Of a stretch of DNA of 64,000 nucleotides, positions 25,126-33,293 are shown one piece after another. The translations under genes were made by a program, and so were the position numbers. The notes under the pieces are model-generated. The model searched no databases. It had not been told where the DNA came from and saw nothing but the letters and a program-made list of their open reading frames with translations. Each line of letters starts with the position of its first letter. The first letter of the stretch is position 1. Where the stretch lies: the NCBI GenBank assembly GCA_964578535.1, contig CAZODI010000008.1, positions 1 through 64,000 of the forward strand. The letters run 5' to 3'. The stretch comes from PHBD01 sp964578535 (GTDB lineage: Bacteria > Desulfobacterota > Syntrophia > Syntrophales > PHBD01).

Positions 25126-25596
25126 TCATGCCCCCTCTTTTCCCAGGATCATCGTGACCGTTGGGATTCCGGCGGGATTCAGACCCGCCGCGGCGGAATC
25201 CGCGAACCCGAACCGCCGGTACAGCCTCCTGGCGGGAAGCCCCTCCGGGATCGTATCGTCAAAGGTCGTCACCGCAATCGGCCGGCTTCGATCCAGGCGT
25301 CCGATCGCCTCGGACAGCAGGGCCGCCCCCATCCCGCATCCCCGGGTCTTTCGTGAAACGGCAAGCCAGAGAATCTCGTTCGCCTCCTTCGAAACGACAA
25401 TGCCTCCGCGAAACGCAGTGTGTCCCCGTTCATCCGGCTCCTCGACACACCAGGCGATCTTCTCCTCGATCGCCCGCTTCAAGCCTTCGCGGAAGGCTGC
25501 ATCGTCCACCATGGGGCCGAACAGCGGCTCGACCTCCCTCGCCAGTTCAAGCCAGTCGTTATAGTCATCCAATGTCGATACCCGTACTTTGTCCAT
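25126..25596 (-). CDS. GNAT family N-acetyltransferase
   Basis: 156 aa. The acetyl-CoA-binding motif A is IVVSKEANEILWLAVSRKTRGCGMGAALL (split here: AVSRKTRGCGMGAALLSEAI) with the R/Q-x-x-G-x-G/A pattern as RGCGMGA, followed by RRLYRRFGF, the usual C-terminal GNAT helix-strand. The N-terminus (DDYNDWLELAREVEPLFG) is typical of uncharacterised GNATs acting on small molecules. Acceptor unknown. No clear ribosome site; the start at 25596 is tentative. It lies 50 bases upstream of the selenoprotein-like gene. Confidence 0.88.
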   Translation of the reverse strand: MDKVRVSTLDDYNDWLELAREVEPLFGPMVDDAAFREGLKRAIEEKIAWCVEEPDERGHTAFRGGIVVSKEANEILWLAVSRKTRGCGMGAALLSEAIGRLDRSRPIAVTTFDDTIPEGLPARRLYRRFGFADSAAAGLNPAGIPTVTMILGKEGA

Positions 25597-25629
25597 GTTA
25601 TCAAATCTGCCGATGACAATAATAATGCC

Positions 25630-25646
25630 AAGGTTTAAAAAACCTT
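25630..25646. terminator. Short A/T-rich hairpin
   Basis: AAGGTTT-AAA-AAACCTT, a perfect seven-pair stem, lies immediately after the small membrane-protein gene (reading leftward) and before the GNAT gene. It could end transcription of the membrane-protein gene, but no U-run follows the stem on that strand. Confidence 0.35.
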
Positions 25647-25648
25647 CT

Positions 25649-26059
25649 TTATCTTCTTGATCTATATTTAGCTAATCCGATTAAAATAAAGAAGATTGAT
25701 ATGTACACTATTGCTTGTATTATAACTAAGTAGTCATTCTCTTTGTAATTGCCTGTGAAGAATATTGAAAAAGGCATGGCTAAAAATATGACCGCTATTA
25801 CACGCAGTTCAAATGGGGACAACAATCCACCTTTTGTTTTTACCCCAACAAACATACAGATCGTTTTTTTAAGACCCCAAAGACATGCGAGCATCATGAA
25901 TGAACCAAGCAGTAATGCAAAAATGGGATTATTTTCTGGTGGATATATTATTATTGTGAAAGAACCGGCGGCACACAAGAGCAAGATCAAGAATAAAACC
26001 AATGCGATGGGCAATCTAATCCATTTTGATAATTCTTTTTCCTTAAATTCTTCCCCCAT
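25649..26059 (-). CDS. Small membrane protein of unknown function in an AT-rich patch
   Basis: 136 aa with four predicted transmembrane helices (IALVLFLILLLCAAGSFTII, IFALLLGSFMMLACLWG, LRVIAVIFLAMPFSIFF, LVIIQAIVYISIFFILIGLA) and charged ends (MGEEFKEKELSKW, KYRSRR). No family recognised. Its base composition is far more AT-rich than the genes on either side, which together with the unusual intergenic region to its right suggests recent acquisition. Confidence 0.7.
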   Translation of the reverse strand: MGEEFKEKELSKWIRLPIALVLFLILLLCAAGSFTIIIYPPENNPIFALLLGSFMMLACLWGLKKTICMFVGVKTKGGLLSPFELRVIAVIFLAMPFSIFFTGNYKENDYLVIIQAIVYISIFFILIGLAKYRSRR

Positions 26060-26382
26060 ATTTTATCCCCGACTCTTGATAAATCTTGATTATTGAGGCT
26101 ACGATGATAGTTGATTGTTCCAATCGTAGCACTGGAAAACGGATGAGCAGACTAAGCTTCATCGGATCCCATACATAATCAAGCGCTTCTTCAACATACA
26201 TATCAATATGGCTCCAGATCCAAGAGCGTCATTTTCATGGTTATAACCCCTGCAGCCCCACATCGTCCTCACCAGGGACATCCAGGCAGCACCCTTATAA
26301 CTCGAGAGAAAAATCCAGGAAGGTGACTGGCCGGAAAAACGAAAATCTGCAAGCGGATCAGACTCGCTGTCCTGCCTGAGCG
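26060..26382. other. 323-base region without a convincing gene
   Basis: AT-rich near 26060-26160, then mixed. It holds a perfect inverted repeat GCTACGAT...ATCGTAGC (26098-26130). A 75-codon open frame on the minus strand (26159-26386) has a conserved-looking phrase MSLVRTMWGCRGYNHENDA but no ribosome site and overlaps the stop of the next gene; I suspect a dispersed non-coding repeat rather than a gene. No promoter could be placed with confidence. Confidence 0.5.
26098..26130. repeat. Inverted repeat GCTACGAT / ATCGTAGC
   Basis: Perfect eight-base arms separated by 17 bases, in the AT-rich patch upstream of the small membrane-protein gene. Could be a terminator stem, an operator, or the end of a mobile remnant. 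Confidence 0.5.
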
Positions 26383-26856
26383 TCATCGTTTTACGGTCCG
26401 CTCGAAAAACCCCTTCTCGAAGGCGATGACCGTCATCAGCTCATTGTTCACGTCGATCGTGACGATCACGGGGAGCCCGGTGTCGTCGTCCTTCCCCGAC
26501 AGGCGAACGGCGGTCCCTCTCCCTCCCGACAGGGTGAAGCCGTTCTCCTGGAGCCTCTTCGCCGTCTCGATCGCCAAGTCACCCTGGAAGAGGAAGGCGA
26601 TCCCGGCCAGCGTCTCCCCCTTCTCGTAAATACAGCCTGCACTCACCAGAGGGCTCGCGCCGGTGACCCGGTACAGCTCGACCTTCAGGGGGCCCATGGT
26701 CACCATCTCGCTAGGCGCTCCCAGGATGGAGATCACCCGGGCCTTGGGCATGAGGACGCTGACCCGGTCGAGTGCGGCGAGATCCACTGCCCAGGCCGCC
26801 GTCGCCGGGATAAGGATCAGGATCACCCACAGGATCGTCCGAATTTTCTTTGTCAT
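26383..26856 (-). CDS. Exported protein of unknown function
   Basis: 157 aa from the ATG at 26856 (AAGGAAAGGG upstream). A signal peptide (KIRTILWVILILIPATAAWA) precedes a mature domain of about 135 residues: VSVLMPKARVISILGAPSEM, VELYRVTGASPLVSAGCIYE, and LPVIVTIDVNNELMTVIAFE. The VISILGAPSE phrase resembles the start of SmpA/OmlA-type lipid-bound small domains that measure outer-membrane assembly proteins, but the match is too weak to assign. It lies 56 bases downstream of the PEGA lipoprotein gene on the same strand. Confidence 0.7.
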   Translation of the reverse strand: MTKKIRTILWVILILIPATAAWAVDLAALDRVSVLMPKARVISILGAPSEMVTMGPLKVELYRVTGASPLVSAGCIYEKGETLAGIAFLFQGDLAIETAKRLQENGFTLSGGRGTAVRLSGKDDDTGLPVIVTIDVNNELMTVIAFEKGFFERTVKR

Positions 26857-26912
26857 GCACAATTCCCTTTCCTTGCGGCAGGGTGCGGATGCGCCCGGTG
26901 CCGCAGGGTGCC

Positions 26913-27647
26913 CTACTTGAACAGCGTGTCGATGACGTCGACCAGCCCTGCGGGATCGATGCCGACACCGACGGACGTGCTCGATTTTTCCGTGACCCTC
27001 GTCCCGTCCGGCTTGATGTACGTCCTGGACGAAGATGAGGCCTCGACTTTCTTCTCAATGGGCTTCGCGCGGGTCAGCGCCGCGCCGGCGCCCGACCGGA
27101 AGACCTCGCGGGCAAGGTTCCCGTCGTCCGTTCCCGGGACCTCGCGGGAACCTGACGGCCGTCGCTCCATTGCGGCACCGTCAGTCGAACCGGACGGGAC
27201 GGAATGGCTCCTTCCGGCCATTCCCAGCGGCGTCAGGGTCATCGCGACCGCCGTCGGCGCCAGGACATAAGCCTCTCCCGTCTCCTCCTGCTCGGAGAGC
27301 GACATCATGCCGGCACCGATTCCCATGCCGGCATCCCCGAAAAAAAGCCCCGAATCAATGCCCGATTCAATCGCTTTCAGGTAGGACTTGTCTTTCTGGT
27401 ACCGCCTCTCGATCACCACATCCTCCTGTCGGTAGTTCTCCTTGACCAGGGTCAGGATGTGGCTGCGGTTCCGCTCCAGCGCGACGCTTGCCGGCGTCTC
27501 CCCCACAAGCTGCCCGTCGGCGTAGATTCTGGCACCCATCGGGTTGGTGGAAACGGGAATGTCCTGCTTCAGGACCGGGCTGCTGCATCCGCCTGCCATC
27601 AGGACGGCCGAGGCTGCCAGGATTGCCAGTCGCATATGGATTTTCAT
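26913..27647 (-). CDS. PEGA-domain lipoprotein
   Basis: 244 aa from the ATG at 27647. Lipoprotein signal MRLAILAASAVLMAGGC with the cysteine at about 21. Residues 30-80 form a PEGA domain (VSTNPMGARIYADGQLVGET, ALERNRSHILTLVKENYRQE), usually a surface or envelope binding module. The remainder is Gly/Ala/Ser-rich, with a glycine-rich segment (DSGLFFGDAGMGIGAGMMS) and ends with a helical DPAGLVDVIDTLFK. It shares the strand with the exported protein at 26383 and may be an operon partner. Ligand unknown. Confidence 0.8.
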   Translation of the reverse strand: MKIHMRLAILAASAVLMAGGCSSPVLKQDIPVSTNPMGARIYADGQLVGETPASVALERNRSHILTLVKENYRQEDVVIERRYQKDKSYLKAIESGIDSGLFFGDAGMGIGAGMMSLSEQEETGEAYVLAPTAVAMTLTPLGMAGRSHSVPSGSTDGAAMERRPSGSREVPGTDDGNLAREVFRSGAGAALTRAKPIEKKVEASSSSRTYIKPDGTRVTEKSSTSVGVGIDPAGLVDVIDTLFK

Positions 27648-27764
27648 CGGTTTTGTATCTCCTCGTTTTGCCGGTCCGCCTCTCCGCTGCAAGGAACACG
27701 GGCGGACAGGCTGAACGTCCCGCCGGCAATGGCGGGCCGGTGACGATCCGGAAGGGTTTGCATC

Positions 27765-28820
27765 CTAAGCGACGACCCCGTCCGCCCGGGCGCCGCTGAT
27801 GACAATGGCCCGGTCGGTATCCCGGACGGACTCCGCCGCCGGGCAGTTGAGCATCGGACGCCCCTCGCGGACAACCCCGATGACCGTGTGGCCGTTGGCA
27901 AGACCCCACTTGACGAGCTCCCCGTACTCCCACCGCGCCATTTTCCGGATGGGCACGAAGTAGATCTGGTGTCCCCCGAGGTCGCTGACCAGGTCTTTGA
28001 CGACGTCGTGGATGCCGGGGTCCTGAAGCTCCTGGATGATCAGGCCAGCGGCCAGCTCCGCGGCACAGACGACGCTGTCGGCGCCGGCGAGGCGCAGCTG
28101 CTCGATCTTCTCCGCGCTGACCGCCTCCACCACGGAAAAGAGCCGGGGATTCAGGCTCTCAATGACGAGGGTGACGGCCAGATTCCGGTCGTCGGAATGG
28201 ACGTCTGCGGGGTCCTTCACCAGGACGATCGCGTGGCTCGCCCCGGCGACATTCGCCCGCCGCAGGATCTCCTGCCGGGTCGGATCGCCCCGGAGGAACA
28301 GGACGCCCCGGGCATGAAGCTCCGCCGGGAGTTCATCCAGGGTGTCGTCGATGAGGCAGATGTCCCGGTCCCGCGTCAGCGGGTCGGCCTTCAGCTCCCG
28401 GACGAGTTTCAGCACCTGGTCGATCTGGTTGTAATTGACGATCAGGACATGGTTTTTCGCAGTGATGTCGATCATCCCTTTCAGCCTCCTGGAGCGGGTT
28501 TCAAGGATGGTCCCGGCGATCTCGGAGATCAGGTATCCCAGGAAACCGATGCCGAAGACCATCGCCGGCACGCCGACGAGATATCGCCCCCCCGGCGTCA
28601 CGGGGAAGACGTCCCCGTAGCCGACGGTCGCCATGGTCACCAGGGACCACCAGAGGGCATCCAGCCAGTTCAAATCGGGTTTTCCCGGAAGCTCGAAATA
28701 CAGGAACCCCGAGGAGGTGTACCAGAGGAGCAGGACGAAGACCGCGGCGGCCTTGACCTTCATGTTCAGCGCAGCCAGAGCCCGGCCTCTTCTCCAGAAT
28801 CGCAGGAGGATCTGATACAC
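27765..28820 (-). CDS. Potassium channel protein (two-TM pore with TrkA-N-like domain)
   Basis: 351 aa. Two transmembrane helices (AAAVFVLLLWYTSSGFLYFE and YLVGVPAMVFGIGFLGYLIS) flank a pore loop with the K+ selectivity filter TVGYGD (MATVGYGDVFPVTPG). The C-terminal two-thirds is an RCK/TrkA-N type Rossmann domain (HVLIVNYNQIDQVLKLVREL; DICLIDDTLDELPAELHARG; ILRRANVAGASHAIVL). The usual glycine-rich nucleotide motif G-x-G-x-x-G is replaced by NYNQID, so nucleotide gating may be lost. It is 2 bases from the nuclease-like gene upstream, implying an operon. Confidence 0.9.
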   Translation of the reverse strand: MYQILLRFWRRGRALAALNMKVKAAAVFVLLLWYTSSGFLYFELPGKPDLNWLDALWWSLVTMATVGYGDVFPVTPGGRYLVGVPAMVFGIGFLGYLISEIAGTILETRSRRLKGMIDITAKNHVLIVNYNQIDQVLKLVRELKADPLTRDRDICLIDDTLDELPAELHARGVLFLRGDPTRQEILRRANVAGASHAIVLVKDPADVHSDDRNLAVTLVIESLNPRLFSVVEAVSAEKIEQLRLAGADSVVCAAELAAGLIIQELQDPGIHDVVKDLVSDLGGHQIYFVPIRKMARWEYGELVKWGLANGHTVIGVVREGRPMLNCPAAESVRDTDRAIVISGARADGVVA

Positions 28821-28822
28821 CG

Positions 28823-29422
28823 TCAGTCTCCTTTCATCCGTTCCGCGTCCCAGAGGCTCTTCAACTGGCCGGACCGGAAGGCCAGTTGCCGGTCCGCCCA
28901 GAGGCCCTCCCTGTCCTGCATGGCCTTTTCCTGTGCCAGCAGGTAGGGACTCATCCTGGAGAAGGGGTATTTCGTGTAGGCCAGGGACAGGCCGCGGGCG
29001 ATCATCTCCATTCCGACATCGGCACCGTCCCTGTGCAGATAGGCGAGAAGCCGCTTCCGGGAGTCATACTTCAGCTCGTCGAAGACGATTTCCACATTCT
29101 GATTGCGCAGGGTCCGGTCCAGGTGGAGAAAGGCCTGCCGGGCCACGGGCTTGACCAGGGGATCGTCGGCGGTCGTGTCGTAGGAGTACATCCCGAGAAG
29201 CCGGACCCTCACGGACTCCTCCCCCGTCCGGACGGTCACCTCGTCGCCGTCGATGATGTTTGTGACGACTCCGGTCTGGCCGCTTCGGAGGCCCGGAGCG
29301 GCGGTGCCGGACCCCAGTCCTTTCTTGAAGGCGACCACCTGGACCGTGAAGTAAAGCGAGGCCCCGAAGAGGACGATGACAAGTGTGACGAAGAGGTTGT
29401 AAAGGCGGTTTCTCATGGTCAT
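28823..29422 (-). CDS. Thermonuclease-fold (SNase-like) protein, membrane-anchored
   Basis: 199 aa. One N-terminal helix (LFVTLVIVLFGASLYFTVQ) places the SNase domain (residues 50-185) outside the cytoplasm. Motifs: GVVTNIIDGDEVTVRTGEES, RVRLLGMYSYDTT, DSRKRLLAYL, MEMIARGLSLAYTKYPF, AQEKAMQDREGLW. The RLxGIDAPE catalytic block reads RLLGMYSYDT, so the glutamate of classical staphylococcal nuclease is missing while the two arginines are kept; nuclease activity is therefore doubtful. It is likely co-transcribed with the potassium channel gene downstream. Confidence 0.85.
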   Translation of the reverse strand: MTMRNRLYNLFVTLVIVLFGASLYFTVQVVAFKKGLGSGTAAPGLRSGQTGVVTNIIDGDEVTVRTGEESVRVRLLGMYSYDTTADDPLVKPVARQAFLHLDRTLRNQNVEIVFDELKYDSRKRLLAYLHRDGADVGMEMIARGLSLAYTKYPFSRMSPYLLAQEKAMQDREGLWADRQLAFRSGQLKSLWDAERMKGD

Positions 29423-29474
29423 GGCCCGGATGACACGAGGGATTCCTTCATGAACGGGGGCTTCCCGGCCATCG

Positions 29475-30419
29475 CTATTTCTTCTTCATCCCCACCGCGA
29501 TCTGTTTCGCCCGGTTGAACGCCGGGGTATTCGTGACGGCTTTCCGGTCGGGGCTCTTCGCGGCCAGCTCGTTCATCTGCCGCACACGCTCCTCGCTGGG
29601 CGGGTGCGTACTCAACGCGTCGGAGAGGCTTCGCGACACGGCTCCGTCCCCCTGCTTCGACTTCTTTTCCATGGCAAGGAGCTTTTCGTAGAATTTCCCG
29701 ACCTGATCCTTGTCATACCCGGCTGCTACAGAATACCGGAACCCGAGGCGGTCCGCCTCCATCTCGTCTTCCCGGGAGTTCACCAGGAAGGTGTATTTCT
29801 GTGCCAGCATGCCGCCCCCGGCACCGACCACCCCGCCCACGGCCGCCGCCTTGGCGAGGCAGGCCGTGTCGCCCTTTTCACAGATCAGGACCCCCAGGCC
29901 GAGGCCGGCCGCCGCACCCACCACAGCCCCGCCCGTCGCGTAGAGCCAGGTTTTCTTCTGGGCCTTCTCCATCGCAAACATCCGCTCCGCCGAATGCCTG
30001 GCGACGACATGGCCGACCTCATGGGAGACGACCCCGGCCAGCTCCGCCTCGTTGGACGCCATGGCGATCAGGGGCGCCGTCACGAAGATCGTTCCCGCCG
30101 GCATCGCAAAGGCGTTGACGTCGACGACGTCTACGACGGTGAAGGTATAGTGGTAGGGATTGCCCTCCAGGTTATTCGCCCGGACGATCTTCGCGCCCAG
30201 GCCGGACACGTACCGCTGGAGCTCGTCGTGTTTCGCCGGCGGATAGTCTTTGACCATCTTGGGCAAGGCTTCCTGCGTCAGCCGCCGCTCGTCTTCCACG
30301 GTCAGACTGGTTTCCTGCCCCACGTTGCTGCCCTCGCGATAGCGCGAGCTGCTCGTGGGGGCGCAGGCGACGATCAGCACCAGAAGCAGTACGACAATCA
30401 GGGTAGGGTTCCTTTTCAT
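29475..30419 (-). CDS. M48-family zinc metalloprotease, lipoprotein
   Basis: 314 aa. Signal with lipobox (TLIVVLLLVLIVACAPTS). The zinc motif HExxH appears as VVSHEVGHVVARHSAERM (about residue 130), with the third ligand region EDEMEADRLGFRYSVAAGYD. TM-like glycine-rich stretch (TWLYATGGAVVGAAAGLGLG) is characteristic of this LoiP/BepA-like group, which acts on outer-membrane proteins in the periplasm. C-terminal THPPSEERVRQMNELA is the usual family end. Probably involved in envelope quality control; substrate not known. Confidence 0.92.
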   Translation of the reverse strand: MKRNPTLIVVLLLVLIVACAPTSSSRYREGSNVGQETSLTVEDERRLTQEALPKMVKDYPPAKHDELQRYVSGLGAKIVRANNLEGNPYHYTFTVVDVVDVNAFAMPAGTIFVTAPLIAMASNEAELAGVVSHEVGHVVARHSAERMFAMEKAQKKTWLYATGGAVVGAAAGLGLGVLICEKGDTACLAKAAAVGGVVGAGGGMLAQKYTFLVNSREDEMEADRLGFRYSVAAGYDKDQVGKFYEKLLAMEKKSKQGDGAVSRSLSDALSTHPPSEERVRQMNELAAKSPDRKAVTNTPAFNRAKQIAVGMKKK

Positions 30420-30558
30420 GATTTACACCTCCCGGCGCGGCATCGCGCCCGGTTCCTGCCTGTGATCTGTCCAGTTTCCCGGTTTATGCGGCCTGTCACA
30501 GGTTATCCCCGACCAGGGCCGTCCTGTCAAGGTTTCGATGCGCTCCCGCGAGGCAGGG

Positions 30559-31827
30559 TCAATGTTGCTTTTTGCCGGCTTGTCCCGCCTCAGGGGACTT
30601 CTTCTTTTTTCTTTTTTTCAGGAGCCGCGCCTCGTGCTCCAGGATCATCGACTGCAGATCGTTTTCCCCACCGGAGAGGCCGGTGGGCCCGGCATAGTCC
30701 TCCCTGTCAATCCGGATCACCTCGATCTCCCGGTTCAGGAACCGCCGGATCTCGTCCAGGAGCGGCTTCTCCCCGGCGCTGCAGAGCGAGAAGGCCACCC
30801 CCTTCTTCACGCCCCGCCCGGTCCGTCCCACCCGGTGGACGTAGTTCTCCGCCCGCTCCGGCAGATCGTAGTTGATGACGAAATCGACGCCGGGGACGTC
30901 GATCCCCCGTGCACTGACGTCCGTGGCAACGAGGATGCCGCACTCCCCGTCCCGGAAGCGCTTCATGACGGCGGTTCGCTCGTCCTGGTCCTTGGCACCG
31001 TGAATGGAGAGCGCGGGAATCCCGGCCCTCTCCAGGACCTTCACGACCCGCTCCGCGCGGACGCGGGTCCTGACAAAGACAATGAGCCTGCTGTCAGGAT
31101 GCTCCCGGACGAATCGCTCCAGGAAAAACCGCTTGTCGTCCATCTCCACGAACACGACTGCGTGGGAGACGTTTTTCGAAACGGGATCGTCGGGAGAAAA
31201 CTGGATCCGGATGGCGTTGCTTTTCACCTGTGAAAACGCAAGCTTCTTGATCGCCGGGTTGATGGTGGCCGAGAAGAACAGGGTCTGGTGCGGCCGGGTG
31301 AGTTTTCTCTTCACCGACTGGATGTCCCGGATGAATCCCAGGTCCAGCATGCGGTCGGCCTCGTCGAGAACAAGCGTGTCGATGCCGTCCAGGCGGAGGT
31401 GTCCCTGGTGGATGAGGTCGAACATCCGCCCCGGGGTTGCCACGAGGACATCGATGCCGCCCTGGAGCCGCCGGACCTGCGAGTCCTGCTCCACGCCGCC
31501 GTGCAGCGCAAACGCCTTCACGCCGGTGTGCCTGGCAAGGCTGGTGAATACCTCGCCGATCTGCAGGGCCAACTCGCGGGTCGGCACCATGACGAGGCAC
31601 CGGATACCGCCGGAGCGCCGGCTGCTCCTGGTACGCTGGATCCGGTCCACAATGGGGATGGCGAAGGCCGCGGTTTTTCCCGTTCCCGTCTGGGCGACGG
31701 CCAGGACGTCCTCCCCGTTCAGGATGGAGGGGATGGCCCGGAACTGGATGTCCGTCGGTTTCCGGAAGCCCAACCGGGCCAGGTTTTCCTTGATCTCCTC
31801 GGAGATGCGGTACGTCTCGAATTTCAT
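30559..31827 (-). CDS. rhlE: DEAD-box RNA helicase (RhlE-like)
   Basis: 422 aa. Complete helicase core: Q motif (GFRKPTDIQFRAIPSILNGE), Walker A AQTGTGKTAAFAIP, PTRELA, motif II DEAD (VLDEADRMLDLGFI), SAT (FFSATINPAIKKLAF), and C-terminal motifs ARGIDVPGVD and HRVGRTGR. The C-terminus is a short lysine-rich tail (KKRKKKKS), typical of RhlE-type helicases that remodel rRNA or degradosome RNA. Start chosen at 31827, preceded by GGGAGGGATC. The C-terminus of the hexokinase gene ends 71 bases away. Confidence 0.93.
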   Translation of the reverse strand: MKFETYRISEEIKENLARLGFRKPTDIQFRAIPSILNGEDVLAVAQTGTGKTAAFAIPIVDRIQRTRSSRRSGGIRCLVMVPTRELALQIGEVFTSLARHTGVKAFALHGGVEQDSQVRRLQGGIDVLVATPGRMFDLIHQGHLRLDGIDTLVLDEADRMLDLGFIRDIQSVKRKLTRPHQTLFFSATINPAIKKLAFSQVKSNAIRIQFSPDDPVSKNVSHAVVFVEMDDKRFFLERFVREHPDSRLIVFVRTRVRAERVVKVLERAGIPALSIHGAKDQDERTAVMKRFRDGECGILVATDVSARGIDVPGVDFVINYDLPERAENYVHRVGRTGRGVKKGVAFSLCSAGEKPLLDEIRRFLNREIEVIRIDREDYAGPTGLSGGENDLQSMILEHEARLLKKRKKKKSPEAGQAGKKQH

Positions 31828-31897
31828 GATCCCTCCCGGACCGGGCGCCCCCAATGGCTGCAGGCGAACCGCCGTTTCGTCATGTGTGGAGTCCGTC

Positions 31898-33235
31898 TCA
31901 CGGAATGCCGCCTCCACCCGCGGATGCCACAGCGCCGGCGATGGCGGATCCGATTCCCGATCCGTCCCTTGTGAGGACGAGCCGGACCGCCGACGCCCGG
32001 CTGCCGAGGAGGTCGTCCAGGGTCTTCGAGATTCCGGCCCGGTATCCCGGGTTGTGCTCGAACAGCGCCCCGTCGACCGCCACGGTGTGGCCGGCTTTCA
32101 AGTCCGGATCCATCCAGGTTAGGACGGCGGCGATGGCCGATCCGGCAAGCCGCGCGGACCGGCCGGCGACGAGCCGTCCGATCTCGCGGATCGCCGTCCG
32201 GTCATCTTCCCGGGCATCGCCGAGGCCGGGGATGGAAGCATCTACCGGAGCGCCCGCCGCGGGAAGCAGTTGATCCGTCGTCAGGCCGTACGGCACGGAA
32301 AACGCCGTTCCAGCCCCCCCCGGAAACAGGAGGTCCCTCTCCATCATCTCGCGAACGACCAGCCGCGCGACCTCCCCCAGGTACATCCCGGACACCATCT
32401 TCTCGAGCCGCTGCCGGCCGGGATTCGGCGAGGCACCGTCCAGGAGGTCGTCGTAGCGGTTGGCCGTGAGCCGATCGAAATTGCCCCACTCGAGGTTGAC
32501 AATCATCTCGCCGGCCCCTCCCGTCCGCTTGAGCTTCCGGATCCGGTCGGCCCTCTCGGGGTAGCAGGCGTTCGTCCCCGTTCCCAGGATCACCCCCATG
32601 TCGCAGGAAGGCTCGGCGTAGCTCCCGGCCAGGAGCGTCCCCACGGTGTCGTTCGTCAGGGCCGCGATCCGGACGGATTCAAGCCCCCGGCGTCTCATCG
32701 CCGCGGAGAGAAGCGCCGCGACGTCCTCGCCCTCCACACCCGGGGCCGTGAAGGCCTTCGTCCAGCCGATGAGGGTGCCCGAGACGGCGGAGCGCTGCTC
32801 CACGGGGAAGGAGAACGTGAAGGCCAGGACCGGCTCCCGGTGCGGTTCCGGGGGATGTTCCCGGAGGAAGGAGTCAACACACCCGGCGAGGAAATCGAAG
32901 AGCTTCCGGCCGGGTCCGCACAGGCACTCCCGTGGAATGACGAACCGGCCCGCCGCCGCAACGGAAGCCCCGCCCCGCCCGTCGAGCACCACCTCCAGGA
33001 CGCGGCAGTTTGTCCCCCCCAGGTCGAGGGCGAGGAAGCGGCCCCTTTCCCGGCCCGTCGGCCGGCCCACAAAGGAGGGGATCATCCGCAGGGAGCTCGG
33101 TTCTCCCGCCAGGCCGCGGGCCATCTCCCCGTGGAATGCCTCGACGATGCCCCGGGCGCCGGAAACGGAGATGTCAAAGAGTTCCCCAAGACGGGCCAGA
33201 TAACGCGCGCTCTCATTTGCAAGGCTTTTGCCCAT
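31898..33235 (-). CDS. Hexokinase of the eukaryote type (Hexokinase_1 / Hexokinase_2 domains)
   Basis: 445 aa, close to the length of a single eukaryotic hexokinase unit. Phosphate-1 motif FLALDLGGTNCRVLEV, sugar-binding TLIGWTKAFTAPG and ALTNDTVGTLLAGSY, adenosine-side MGVILGTGTNACYPE, and NLEWGNF are all of the eukaryotic hexokinase kind, not the bacterial ROK or Glk type. It should phosphorylate glucose or related hexoses with ATP in the cytoplasm. Such genes occur in some Deltaproteobacteria and other bacteria and may derive from gene transfer. Lies between the helicase and the PAS-LuxR regulator, all on the minus strand. Confidence 0.9.
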   Translation of the reverse strand: MGKSLANESARYLARLGELFDISVSGARGIVEAFHGEMARGLAGEPSSLRMIPSFVGRPTGRERGRFLALDLGGTNCRVLEVVLDGRGGASVAAAGRFVIPRECLCGPGRKLFDFLAGCVDSFLREHPPEPHREPVLAFTFSFPVEQRSAVSGTLIGWTKAFTAPGVEGEDVAALLSAAMRRRGLESVRIAALTNDTVGTLLAGSYAEPSCDMGVILGTGTNACYPERADRIRKLKRTGGAGEMIVNLEWGNFDRLTANRYDDLLDGASPNPGRQRLEKMVSGMYLGEVARLVVREMMERDLLFPGGAGTAFSVPYGLTTDQLLPAAGAPVDASIPGLGDAREDDRTAIREIGRLVAGRSARLAGSAIAAVLTWMDPDLKAGHTVAVDGALFEHNPGYRAGISKTLDDLLGSRASAVRLVLTRDGSGIGSAIAGAVASAGGGGIP

Positions 33236-33250
33236 GGTTCCACCGTTCTG

Positions 33251-33274
33251 TCGCTCACACCCGGGCGTGAGCGA
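33251..33274. promoter_or_regulatory. Inverted repeat TCGCTCAC...GTGAGCGA
   Basis: Perfect eight-base arms with an eight-base GC-rich spacer, 16 bases upstream of the hexokinase start and 20 bases after the PAS-LuxR stop. Either a terminator stem of the upstream gene (no U-run) or an operator for hexokinase. The placement near the start favours a regulatory role. Confidence 0.35.
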
Positions 33275-33293
33275 AGGGAAAAGAACCACCCTG

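Noticed and set aside
26159..26386. 75-codon minus-strand frame with MSLVRTMWGCRGYNHENDA
   Set aside because: No ribosome site, overlaps the next gene's stop, and composition looks like non-coding repeat. Kept only as part of the intergenic description.
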